DNA from: an uncultured Aquimarina sp.
Lineage (GTDB): Bacteria > Bacteroidota > Bacteroidia > Flavobacteriales > Flavobacteriaceae
Direction: 5' to 3'
Assembly (NCBI GenBank): GCA_947498775.1
Contig: CANMLL010000017.1
Coordinates: 62,001-126,000 of the forward strand
DNA length: 64,000 nucleotides
The translations under genes were made by a program, and so were the position numbers. Positions 34,353-42,879 of the stretch are shown in pieces (the stretch's first letter is position 1; each line of letters starts with the position of its first letter). Under the pieces are notes generated by a model, which did not search any database, had not been told where the DNA came from, and was given only the letters and a program-made list of their open reading frames with translations.

Positions 34353-35369
34353 TTATTCCAAAACAGAATAATCTCCTATACTAACTGTTTTGAAATTTCC
34401 ATCATACACTGCATTGTTTCCTATCATAGCATTGTCTAAGTTAGCATTTTTTATGACAGTTTTGGTCTGAATAAGGCTATTTTTGACTGTTGCGTTGTCT
34501 ACTACACATCCTTCGCCAATAGAAACGTTGGGCCCTATGGTTGCATTTTTTAATACTACATTTTCTCCTACATAGCATGGTGGTGTTATCGTGGAGTTCT
34601 CAAGAATTACGGTCTTATCGATCAATTCTTCGCCATCATTTTGTAAAAACCCTAACATTCTTGTGTTCGTCTCTACAGTTACATTTTTGTTACCGCAGTC
34701 CATCCACTCATCGACCTGTCCTGTTACAAAAACTTTCCCATTGGCCATCATTCTTTTGATCCCATCGTTAATTTGGTATTCTCCTCCATTAATAATGTCA
34801 TTATCAAGAACATATTGTAATTCGTTCTTTAAAACGGCAACATCTTTAAAATAGTAGATTCCAATTACTGCCAAATCTGATACAAATTCCTGCGGTTTTT
34901 CTACCAATTCTACTATTTGATTAGTATCGTTCAGTTGTACTACTCCATAAGCCTCGGGTTGATCTACTTGTTTTACCCAAATCACAGCATCTGCTTCTTT
35001 GTCTAGGTTAAAATCGGCTCTAATCAAGGTGTCTGCATAGGCTATAACCGCAGGACCAGAAAGAGAATCTTTGGCACACATAATAGCATGACCTGTGCCC
35101 AATGGTTCATCTTGTCTATAAATAGACGCTTTTGCACCAAGGTTTTCTGCCAATTGGGTTAAACTAGCAACCACATCCTCCCCAAAAAAAGCAGGATCCC
35201 CTAATATGAAAGCAATTTCTTCGATAGGTTCTCCTAAGACTTTGGCAATATCGGATACCAGTCTATGCACAATTGGTCTTCCTGCAACCGGAATCAATGG
35301 TTTAGGAACTGTAAGTGTATGAGGTCTAAGTCTAGATCCTCTTCCGGCCATTGGTACTATAATTTTCAT
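34353..35369 (-). CDS. Sugar-1-phosphate nucleotidyltransferase with left-handed beta-helix
   Basis: 338 residues. The N-terminal nucleotidyltransferase domain shows the signature IIVPMAGRGSRLRPHTLTVP, with KPLIPVAGRPIV carrying the activating Lys, and a later VAYADTLIRAD metal-binding loop. The last 90 residues (about 250-338) have hexapeptide-repeat character (ENVVLKNATIGPNVSIGEGC). It makes an NDP-sugar from a sugar phosphate and NTP in the cytoplasm; glucose-1-phosphate thymidylyltransferase is a common label but the sugar is not certain. It lies downstream of dut. Confidence 0.88.
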   Translation of the reverse strand: MKIIVPMAGRGSRLRPHTLTVPKPLIPVAGRPIVHRLVSDIAKVLGEPIEEIAFILGDPAFFGEDVVASLTQLAENLGAKASIYRQDEPLGTGHAIMCAKDSLSGPAVIAYADTLIRADFNLDKEADAVIWVKQVDQPEAYGVVQLNDTNQIVELVEKPQEFVSDLAVIGIYYFKDVAVLKNELQYVLDNDIINGGEYQINDGIKRMMANGKVFVTGQVDEWMDCGNKNVTVETNTRMLGFLQNDGEELIDKTVILENSTITPPCYVGENVVLKNATIGPNVSIGEGCVVDNATVKNSLIQTKTVIKNANLDNAMIGNNAVYDGNFKTVSIGDYSVLE

Positions 35370-35410
35370 TCTTTATGTTGGTTTTTTATTTTGATTGATT
35401 GTTAATACAT

Positions 35411-35443
35411 CCCCCTTGCCCCCTTCAAAGGGGGAATTAAGGG
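35411..35443. repeat. C-rich dispersed hairpin element
   Basis: CCCCCTTGCCCCCTTCAAAG followed by GGGGAATTAAGGG forms a tight hairpin (CCCCCTT/AAGGGGG at 35419-35434). It belongs to the same type as the element around purD (62.6 kb). It lies in the gap between dut and the nucleotidyltransferase. Confidence 0.65.
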
Positions 35444-35558
35444 TTTTCAAATTTTTATTACAAAGAACTCTCCAGAAGTTCAATTTTTAGTTTCTCATAC
35501 TTCGGCCATAGGACTTCGAGAGCCTCAGTCCTCAAGCTTCCTACCCAAAACCTCACAC

Positions 35559-35993
35559 CTATTTTACTCCTGTGCTTCCAAAGCCTCCTTGACCTCTAGA
35601 GGTTTCGGATAACTCGGTTACTGCTACCCACTCTGCACGTTCGTGTTTTGCAATCACCATTTGCGCTACACGCTCTCCATTCTCGATTGTAAAATTGTCA
35701 TTAGAAAGATTTACCAGAATTACTCCGATCTCTCCTCTATAATCTGCATCAATCGTTCCGGGAGCATTAAGTACGGTGATTCCTTTTTTTGCAGCTAACC
35801 CACTACGTGGTCTTATTTGCGCTTCATACCCAACGGGCAATTCGATAAAAAGGCCTGTTTTAATAATGGCTCTTTCTAGAGGTTTTAGGGTTACCGATTC
35901 CGAAATATTTGCTCTTAGATCCATTCCTGCAGAGGCAATGGTTTCATAATAAGGAAGATCATGTGATGATCTGTTAATGATTTTTATTTGCAT
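35559..35993 (-). CDS. dut: Deoxyuridine 5'-triphosphate nucleotidohydrolase
   Basis: 144 residues, the usual length of the trimeric enzyme that hydrolyses dUTP to dUMP and pyrophosphate. All five motifs are visible: AGMDLRANI (1), RPRSGLAAKKG (2), NAPGTIDADYRGEIGVILVN (3), GERVAQMVI (4) and RGQGGFGSTG (5). It prevents uracil incorporation in DNA and feeds dTMP synthesis. It sits between the flippase and the sugar nucleotidyltransferase, an order I recall as common in flavobacteria. Confidence 0.97.
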   Translation of the reverse strand: MQIKIINRSSHDLPYYETIASAGMDLRANISESVTLKPLERAIIKTGLFIELPVGYEAQIRPRSGLAAKKGITVLNAPGTIDADYRGEIGVILVNLSNDNFTIENGERVAQMVIAKHERAEWVAVTELSETSRGQGGFGSTGVK

Positions 35994-36011
35994 ATTTAAT
36001 TTTCAAAATGC

Positions 36012-36083
36012 CTGTCACATTGATCGGAGTCGAAACGTTTTTTAAATTGGAACATTACCGCTCAACTTCGCTCGAGATGACAG
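36012..36083. repeat. Intergenic inverted repeat with CTGTCA/TGACAG ends
   Basis: The gap between dut and the flippase contains CTGTCAcattgatcGGAGTC and, 60 bases on, CTCAACTTCGCTCGAGATGACAG. The ends are complementary. Similar half-elements (CTTCGCTC..GATGACAG type) are a familiar flavobacterial dispersed repeat; a diverged relative is at 59310. Confidence 0.6.
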
Positions 36084-36103
36084 AAAGTCTTTTTTTAAAC
36101 TTT

Positions 36104-37558
36104 TTACTTTTTTAAAATCTGTTTCAGTTCTCTTTTTTCAGAGGCGTACAAAATTACTAAAAACAGGAGTAACAACGGGATAGAAATCAAATAATTACTT
36201 TCAAAAACATAAAAAGATAGGATCGAAAAACTGATCGATAGTATAAGATACATTGTTATCTTCTTTAGGTTATAGGGAATTGGGTAATATTTTCTTCCGA
36301 AGTACCAAGACAATAACATCATTATACTATAGGCGGCCAGCGTGGCAATGGCCGAACCTAGATAGCTGTATTTTGGAATTAATAAGAAGTTAAGTGCAAG
36401 GGTTATTATAGCTCCTACTATCGAAATATAGGCGCCGAATTTGGTTTTATCAGTGATTTTATACCAAACAGAAAGGTTGTGATAAATCCCCAGACACAGG
36501 TTTGCTAATAAAATAATGGGTACAACGGTCATGGCTTCCCAATATTCAGGGCTTTTGATCATGAATTCTTTAAGGAAGTCAGAAAACGTAATAACACCTA
36601 ACAAAATAACAGATCCTAAAACCACGAAATATTGAGTAATAGCCGCATACGTTTTGGGGGCATTTTTATCTGTTGCATGACTAAAAAAGAAAGGTTCGAT
36701 CCCTAATCTAAAGGCTGTTGCAAACAAAGTCATAAACAGTGCGAGTTTATAACATGCTGCATAAGCACCAGAATCAAACAACCCTTCTTCACCTCCCAGG
36801 ATCCACTCTAGCAATATTTTATCAAAATGCTCATTGATAGCAAACGCCAGTCCCGAAATCAAAATTGGTGCTCCATAGATCATCATCTTTTGCCAAAGTT
36901 CTTTATCAAATTTGTACTGAATCTTAAAATAGAAAGGCAACATCAATACTAACGTTACCCCACTTGCAACTACTAGAGATAAAAACACATATTGGATCTC
37001 AAAATTTTCAAAGTATATGGGTTTTAGCCATCTTACCTTTTCTGAAAGTTCTGGTAAAAAAATAAGGAAAAACACATTGAGCCCCGCATAAATAATAACG
37101 TTGACAATCTTAATAACAGAATATTTAATAGGCCTCTCTTTGGCTCTCAAATCTGCAAAAGGAATAATAACCAGTGCATCAAGCACCAAAATTAGGATTA
37201 CATACCTCAAGAACTCTTTTTCAACACCAATAAGAGATGATATAGGGTCTTGACCAAAAAAAGCCAGCACTCCAAAAATCATAGTGGTAACAACTATCGA
37301 TATTGCAGATGTACTTGCAACCTTATTTTTATATCGATTTTGATTTAAAAACCTAAAAAAAGAAGTCTCCATTCCGTAAGCAAGGATAACATTAAAAACA
37401 ATTATCCATGAGAACAGAATAGTTACCCGACCATAGGACAATGGTCCTTCAAGGTATTTGGTATGGACAATAACCAACAGAAAAGACAACATACGTGGAA
37501 GCACAGTTGCTAATCCGTAGATAAAAGTTTGTTTAAATAATTTCTGAAATACGCTCAA
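36104..37558 (-). CDS. Polysaccharide flippase (MATE/Wzx family)
   Basis: 484 residues with about twelve to fourteen membrane helices and the Wzx-like start MSVFQKLFKQTFIYGLATVL. It should flip lipid-linked sugars (O-antigen or exopolysaccharide units) across the inner membrane. Bacteroidota homologues lie near dut and a nucleotidyltransferase as here. Its start is the first gene of this envelope cluster; the gene at 37621 upstream may belong to another unit. Confidence 0.85.
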   Translation of the reverse strand: MSVFQKLFKQTFIYGLATVLPRMLSFLLVIVHTKYLEGPLSYGRVTILFSWIIVFNVILAYGMETSFFRFLNQNRYKNKVASTSAISIVVTTMIFGVLAFFGQDPISSLIGVEKEFLRYVILILVLDALVIIPFADLRAKERPIKYSVIKIVNVIIYAGLNVFFLIFLPELSEKVRWLKPIYFENFEIQYVFLSLVVASGVTLVLMLPFYFKIQYKFDKELWQKMMIYGAPILISGLAFAINEHFDKILLEWILGGEEGLFDSGAYAACYKLALFMTLFATAFRLGIEPFFFSHATDKNAPKTYAAITQYFVVLGSVILLGVITFSDFLKEFMIKSPEYWEAMTVVPIILLANLCLGIYHNLSVWYKITDKTKFGAYISIVGAIITLALNFLLIPKYSYLGSAIATLAAYSIMMLLSWYFGRKYYPIPYNLKKITMYLILSISFSILSFYVFESNYLISIPLLLLFLVILYASEKRELKQILKK

Positions 37559-37620
37559 TTGGTAGTATCGTTATGCCTGTAAAAATACAATTTTTTATAC
37601 GTGAAAAATAATACAGTGGA

Positions 37621-38526
37621 TTACTCCTTTTTTTCTGCTCCAAATGTTGGATATACAAACTTCTTTTTTCCGTTCTCGTATTGGACAATACGTGTGTTCA
37701 AAGCAAGCATATAAGTTCCATTAAGCGTTATTTCAAAACCATAAATTTGCCCATCCTGATCTGCAACAACTGGAATTTTTAGTGCATTTTGAATCACTGC
37801 AACCTTGTAGTACAGTTTCTTGGTATAGTGCGGCGCTTCAAAGTCAGAAAGCTCATGATCTACTAGTGGATAATACTTGTATAGGTCTTTGAGTGTTTTA
37901 ATTTGGGGATCATCTATATACGTGTTTTGAAATAATGGCCCCAATTTCTCGTAATCGTGATATGGATTTATATACGGATATTGCTGCTTTATTTTAAAAT
38001 CCAGATCATCTACCAACACCATAGAACAATCTTTGTTTCCTCCCTTTCTTTTTATCTTAATTTCTTGAAATTTCCAAAATTCTGAATCATCAAAATCTGA
38101 ACCTGTAGGTAGAACATTTTTAATCGAAAGATAATTCTCTAAAACATCGATAGTAAAAGTGTAATGATCACTAGTTATAACTGGAACACTGTCATTATTA
38201 GCCTGGATAGCAATTTTATATTCGGGATTTTCAGGAAGTTCTCTTCCTTCACCCACATAAAACGCAGGGTAAAATGTGAGATTACTTAAAGGAAAATACT
38301 GAGATAAATCTCCCAGGGTCTTTACATCGGTATTGCTGATAAATGGATAATCAAACAACAAACATAAACCTTTCCCTAGTTCTTCATAGTTTGAACAATT
38401 AGTTTCAATAAAGCCCTGTTCTATTCTTAGATCGGGATCATTAACAAACCTCACCGGTTTATTTCTGTTACAAGCTGTAAAAGAACATGAAAGCGATATT
38501 AGTATGATCAAAAAAACTCTCATCAT
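37621..38526 (-). CDS. Hypothetical lipoprotein
   Basis: About 301 residues, starting at one of two adjacent Met codons (38526 or 38523); the frame is open for 15 codons before them. The signal MMRVFLIILISLSCSFTAC ends at a lipidated Cys in a TAC lipobox. The mature part contains two similar halves. Each has a phrase like YEELGKGLCLLFDYPFISNT or YEKLGPLFQNTYIDDP and then DVKTLGDLSQYFPLS or QIKTLKDLYKYYPLV, which points to an internal duplication. The family is not recognised. Confidence 0.65.
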   Translation of the reverse strand: MMRVFLIILISLSCSFTACNRNKPVRFVNDPDLRIEQGFIETNCSNYEELGKGLCLLFDYPFISNTDVKTLGDLSQYFPLSNLTFYPAFYVGEGRELPENPEYKIAIQANNDSVPVITSDHYTFTIDVLENYLSIKNVLPTGSDFDDSEFWKFQEIKIKRKGGNKDCSMVLVDDLDFKIKQQYPYINPYHDYEKLGPLFQNTYIDDPQIKTLKDLYKYYPLVDHELSDFEAPHYTKKLYYKVAVIQNALKIPVVADQDGQIYGFEITLNGTYMLALNTRIVQYENGKKKFVYPTFGAEKKE

Positions 38527-38596
38527 GTTAGAAAATATATTTAACAAAAAGATATTTAAAAAAGACCGCATCTATTGTTTTCTTTCATGTGTATTG

Positions 38597-39061
38597 CTAT
38601 AACTTTTTTTCTGATAGCTCTTCTATTTTAAAAACACCTTCTTGTTTATCTTTCGTATATACAATAACGCATTCGTTATCTTTGAGTTTAAAAGGTATTC
38701 TTTCAATACCCGCAGGTATGGCGTTTTTAAACTCTTCTTTACGATCGCTACTCATTATTAAATCAGTTTTTTTAGGATAGGTATATTGACCTATATAGAC
38801 AGATTTATTTTCTTCCTTTACAAGTATGATTTTTTTGTGTTTAAAGTATGCGTGTTTTAATACTGTGGTAGAAGTATCGTCTATCGGAAAATAAAGCGTA
38901 AAACCACTATCTTTTTCAGAAATCCACTCTTGAAAATAGGGTTCATTGATTAGTATGGATGATGATATGTTTTCCATTTTCTGACTACTTGCGCATTGGA
39001 TAAAAGTGCTAAATACTAATAGAACACAAATCCTGATACTTATTACTCTAAAAAAATTCAT
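38597..39061 (-). CDS. Hypothetical small lipoprotein
   Basis: 154 residues from the Met at 39061 (MNFFRVISIRICVLLVFSTF, then IQC), a lipoprotein signal with a Cys near 23. The open frame before it would add 15 polar residues. The rest (EKDSGFTLYFPIDDTST, KHKKIILVKEENKSVYIGQY) reads as a small beta-rich domain. No known domain. It follows the TonB-receptor-like gene on the same strand with a 59-base gap and may be the last gene of that unit. Confidence 0.6.
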   Translation of the reverse strand: MNFFRVISIRICVLLVFSTFIQCASSQKMENISSSILINEPYFQEWISEKDSGFTLYFPIDDTSTTVLKHAYFKHKKIILVKEENKSVYIGQYTYPKKTDLIMSSDRKEEFKNAIPAGIERIPFKLKDNECVIVYTKDKQEGVFKIEELSEKKL

Positions 39062-39120
39062 CTTTACTTGTTTATCTTTCTTTCTAGAAGACAAATGTAA
39101 TGCCAAAGGTAGTATTTAAT

Positions 39121-41805
39121 TTAAAACCTATAACTCGCCTTAAGTAAGACATATCTTGGTAACAAACGATATTCTATACTAGAAATATTTGTATCGCTTA
39201 CACTATAATTTCTAAAAACTTCAGTATCCAGCAAATTATTTCCTATTACAGAAAAATCTATACCCTTATTTCTTGGTTTGTAGTTTACTTCAAAATCCAA
39301 AAAGTAATAACTATTATTATCATTCTCCAGATTATCAAAAAAGTACCGCTCGGACTGTACTTGAAAGTTTAACCTAGAATTAGGCACAAAAGACAGATCA
39401 AGAAAAGTCGTATTTTGTGTAGCTGAATTGGAAATTGTGGTCTCAATTTTTGTTGTATTCCAACTGGTGCCAAAATGATAATTAAAAAACCCCCGAAATC
39501 CTGAACGAATTTCGAATCCATAAACATAGTTTTGACTCTCTACAGATCTTAACTCTGTATTATTTACGATATTTTTGAATTCTCCTAAAGAATATGACAG
39601 CTTAACTTTAATATTATTTCTTATAAACCTGAGATATCGGTCTAAAGCAGCATTGGCCCCATAAAACTCCCTATTTGGAATTATTAATTTTGAAGTTTGC
39701 ACAAAATCCTGAGCAATGATTGAATTTGTGCTCAAAAAATCATTGTCTTTTATATAGGATAATGAAATATTGGCGATAAAACGATCTCCAAAATTACCTA
39801 AATTGTACCCTGCAAATACTCTATTGGAGTTAAGTTGATTGAACTCTCCTGTTCCTCTAGAAAAATTTCTATAACCGTTAAGTAGATAATTACTATAAAC
39901 ATCAGATATACCTGCGTTACTACTTGTATTTTCGGCAAAAGCAAATAGCCTATTGGAAGCATTAATCTTCCAATTAAAATCAATTCTAGAATTTAATAAA
40001 AAAGGGGATTCACTTTGGTTTTGTTCTATATTGTTCAATTCGTTTACTAATTGATGTGCTTCTAGGTCAACAGCAATATCAATTTCATTTATTTTTTTCC
40101 TGTATCCAGCTTGTAGATACAAATCATGTACTTTATATACTGAGTTGTTTTGGTATTCTTGCGGTTGTAATAAAAGATTCTCATCTTCTTTTAGCAAAAG
40201 ATCGGATACTAATTTATCGTCTCTAAACTCATACCCTATACTGAAATCTAACAAATCTTTATTTTCTTTACGATTCAATACATGCGCCTTAAATCCTAGA
40301 TAAGTAAATTCATTTTCGCTGAATTGTTGTATGTTATTTACATTTTGTGTCGTTGGAAAAAGCTCGTCAAACAAAAACTGATCGGTACTATATTCCTGAG
40401 GTTTCTTCTCATTAATATACCTAGCGGTTAGCAATAAAATTTTACTGTTTTTGAAACGATTGCTATATTTGATCATGTGGTCATGAAGCTGATCTGTATT
40501 ATCTAATCGTTCTCTGTTTTCTAATCCATTAAATACCAATTGCGAATCTGTATTTATAGAAGATTTTGTATACTTTCCTTCATATTCAAGTAATTGAGTT
40601 TCCGAAATATCATAATTTAATTCAACTCTTCCAAAACCGACATTAGTGTCTTTTCCAAAAGTATAATCTTCGGTATTTGTAAACGAAGTAGAATTGAATA
40701 AAAAAGTTTCAAAGCCTTCCCTGAAAAAATTATTGTTGTCTGAATTAAACAACCCTAGTATTTTAATATCTGCTTTTGGTGATAATTTAAAAATCGAGTT
40801 TAGTGAAATCAGCTCGGCATTATTAAAATTTGTCCTTGACTTTTTTAAGCCAGGTACCTCTGAGCTTAATGAAATAAAAGAATTTGCCCGTTGATCTTCG
40901 CCCACCATGCCGGGTTCTTCGGTATAGTTTTGTGCATCAATTAAACCTCGTACATCATCGGTAACGTCTTCTCCTATGTTATTTAAGCTTCCTAATAAAA
41001 AATACTTGTTTTTCTTTCCAAAACTTGAAACAATAGCTTCAACATCATATCGGTTTTCAGAAACAACCCCATAGCCAGGTGAGATGCTACCAAACCAGGT
41101 TCGCTTGAAATCTTCATCTAGTTTAAGATTAAGTGCTACTTTTTCACTTTCCTCTATTCCTTTAAGTAGCTTGTTATTAGAATATCGCCTTAAAACCTCT
41201 ACCTTATCAATTGCATTTACATTCAGGTTTTTTGTAAGGAGTTTATATCCTTTTTTGAAGAAGTCATCCCCTTCTACCATTACTTTTTCTACTTCTCTAC
41301 CATCTACCTTGATGGTTCCGGTTTCAGAAACATCAACTCCTGGCAATTTTTTAAGTAAATCTTGCACAACAGTTTCTTCACCTTGTTTAAAGGATGAGGC
41401 ATTAAAAACTATGGTATCTTTTTTTTCGGTAATTGCTTTCTCTGAGGCTATAACTACTTCATCGAGTTCGTAGGTTGTTGCATTTAGAACAACATTTTTT
41501 TGGAGCGTGGATCCCTTTTGTAATGTGATTGTGAAATTTTGTGTTGTATATCCAAGGCCTGAAAAACTTAAAATTAACTCTCCTTGCTCATCGGTATTTA
41601 AAACATAATCGCCACTTTGGTTACTATACGCAAAAGCCACAATAGCCTGACTTTCTTTTTGTTTTAAAAATATATTAGCTGCCACTACTGGCTTTGCAAT
41701 CGAATCTGTTACCCTTCCTGATATGACCGATTGAGCACATAAAAAATTGCCTAATAACATGCATATTAGGCAAATTAGATGTAATACTGGATTTAACTTA
41801 TTCAA
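39121..41805 (-). CDS. TonB-receptor-like outer membrane beta-barrel protein
   Basis: 894 residues: a signal peptide (1-24, ending LCAQ), a CarboxypepD_reg_like domain (25-105), a plug-like region (TYELDEVVIASEKAITEKKD onward) and a long beta-barrel with an aromatic end (LLKASYRF). The classical plug motif is not strong, so it belongs to the outer membrane beta-barrel family that flanks GLPGLI proteins rather than to typical siderophore receptors. It is the complete third gene of cassette copy 1. The first 83 residues recur, truncated, at 44835. Confidence 0.85.
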   Translation of the reverse strand: MNKLNPVLHLICLICMLLGNFLCAQSVISGRVTDSIAKPVVAANIFLKQKESQAIVAFAYSNQSGDYVLNTDEQGELILSFSGLGYTTQNFTITLQKGSTLQKNVVLNATTYELDEVVIASEKAITEKKDTIVFNASSFKQGEETVVQDLLKKLPGVDVSETGTIKVDGREVEKVMVEGDDFFKKGYKLLTKNLNVNAIDKVEVLRRYSNNKLLKGIEESEKVALNLKLDEDFKRTWFGSISPGYGVVSENRYDVEAIVSSFGKKNKYFLLGSLNNIGEDVTDDVRGLIDAQNYTEEPGMVGEDQRANSFISLSSEVPGLKKSRTNFNNAELISLNSIFKLSPKADIKILGLFNSDNNNFFREGFETFLFNSTSFTNTEDYTFGKDTNVGFGRVELNYDISETQLLEYEGKYTKSSINTDSQLVFNGLENRERLDNTDQLHDHMIKYSNRFKNSKILLLTARYINEKKPQEYSTDQFLFDELFPTTQNVNNIQQFSENEFTYLGFKAHVLNRKENKDLLDFSIGYEFRDDKLVSDLLLKEDENLLLQPQEYQNNSVYKVHDLYLQAGYRKKINEIDIAVDLEAHQLVNELNNIEQNQSESPFLLNSRIDFNWKINASNRLFAFAENTSSNAGISDVYSNYLLNGYRNFSRGTGEFNQLNSNRVFAGYNLGNFGDRFIANISLSYIKDNDFLSTNSIIAQDFVQTSKLIIPNREFYGANAALDRYLRFIRNNIKVKLSYSLGEFKNIVNNTELRSVESQNYVYGFEIRSGFRGFFNYHFGTSWNTTKIETTISNSATQNTTFLDLSFVPNSRLNFQVQSERYFFDNLENDNNSYYFLDFEVNYKPRNKGIDFSVIGNNLLDTEVFRNYSVSDTNISSIEYRLLPRYVLLKASYRF

Positions 41806-41832
41806 AGTTACTTTTTAAAAACTACAGAGTTA

Positions 41833-42621
41833 TTATTCAAATCTTTCTAGGTTTCTATTATTAGGATCAGGGCATCGATCACAACCTTCAAGTATTTTTG
41901 CTCCTCTAGGTAAAGAGGCTAGAATTTTTGCTCTCATCTCCTTGTGTGCTTCCTTTAGAGCTTTTTTATATTCGGCCATATTTTGTAAACCATTAGTGTC
42001 TGGTTTTTTTAGTTTCTCCTTAATTTCACTAATATCTGGTTTCATATTAAATTTTGTAGCTTTAAAAACATACTTTCCACTAGCTTCTGAAGCTTCTAAT
42101 ATCAAACCTGGTAATCCTCTAAGCTTCCAGGGGCCATGTGAAATAGGTATTTCAGTAGTAAACCACACGGTGTACTCTCTACCTCTAAAAGGCGCTGTTG
42201 CCTTTTGGCAAGTATAATCACCTATTTTTTTACGTTCATTATGAAGCTTCCATGAGATAGGTTCAATCGAATCTTTAATTAAATATAATTTTTGAGCTAC
42301 CGTTTCCCTGAAAATTAAATCACCACTTGATACATTGGTATAATAAAACGCATTTGGAAGGTTGCTTTTCATTACGGTGCTACTAACCATTCTTCCTTGT
42401 GAATCCACACTTTCTTCTTTAGTTTTCTCCGTAATTTCAACAGCATCATCGACTCTGTAAAATATAGAAGTCTGATTGTCAAAATAAAGTTTAAATGGAG
42501 TTGCAAATGAAGTTCCATTAGGATTATTTATAATTTTATTGTACTCAACTACCCCAATATATTGCTCCTGAGAAAATATAGTGAAATTAATAATTAGTAA
42601 AAAATTTAAAAACAATTTCAT
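41833..42621 (-). CDS. GLPGLI family protein, cassette copy 1
   Basis: 262 residues with a signal peptide (1-18, ending FSQ). The GLPGLI family hallmark is present (GPWKLRGLPGLILEA), within a well-conserved block FRGREYTVWFTTEIPIS. The C-terminus contains a CxxC-type motif (GCDRCPDP). The family is largely Bacteroidota-specific, exported, and of unknown function; members commonly precede a receptor-like outer membrane protein gene. Here the gap to that gene is 27 bases, so the two are one operon. Confidence 0.9.
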   Translation of the reverse strand: MKLFLNFLLIINFTIFSQEQYIGVVEYNKIINNPNGTSFATPFKLYFDNQTSIFYRVDDAVEITEKTKEESVDSQGRMVSSTVMKSNLPNAFYYTNVSSGDLIFRETVAQKLYLIKDSIEPISWKLHNERKKIGDYTCQKATAPFRGREYTVWFTTEIPISHGPWKLRGLPGLILEASEASGKYVFKATKFNMKPDISEIKEKLKKPDTNGLQNMAEYKKALKEAHKEMRAKILASLPRGAKILEGCDRCPDPNNRNLERFE

Positions 42622-42684
42622 TTCGATTATTTTTTAAAAAATCGTTTCTGAGATTTAATTAATTCTTATTTATCTTTTTTTAGT

Positions 42685-42879
42685 CTAGCAAGGTACTATA
42701 AAGGTATCCAACCAATTACCATCGTGGTCATATACATCTATAACTCTTTCACAAGGCCATGCCTCTTCCTCATTTATTTGATTTTCTAAATTCATTGCAT
42801 ACGTAGAATATGCACTTAAAAGTATTCCTAAAGTTAAAACGATTTTTTCATCTATATATAATTTAGTTACGCTATTCAC
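42685..42879 (-). CDS. Short exported two-cysteine peptide, copy 1 (start lost)
   Basis: The frame is open from GTG 42879, but the natural start is probably an ATG at about 42850, as in the copy at 46322. Here the A run after that ATG has six A residues, not seven, so ATG would lead to TAA after four codons (KKSF). The remaining sequence reads EKIVLTLGILLSAYSTYA (signal-like) followed by a 36-residue tail with two Cys: EEAWPCERVID and DTFIVPC at the very end. The IS110 element begins at the same point, so the gene was probably damaged when or after the IS inserted. If a short translation start within the IS is used, the signal would lack its charged N-terminus. Confidence 0.5.
   Translation of the reverse strand: MNSVTKLYIDEKIVLTLGILLSAYSTYAMNLENQINEEEAWPCERVIDVYDHDGNWLDTFIVPC

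Noticed and set aside
39121..41805. SusC-type nutrient receptor with a SusD partner
   Set aside because: No susD gene is adjacent, and the pairing with a GLPGLI gene points to a different barrel family.
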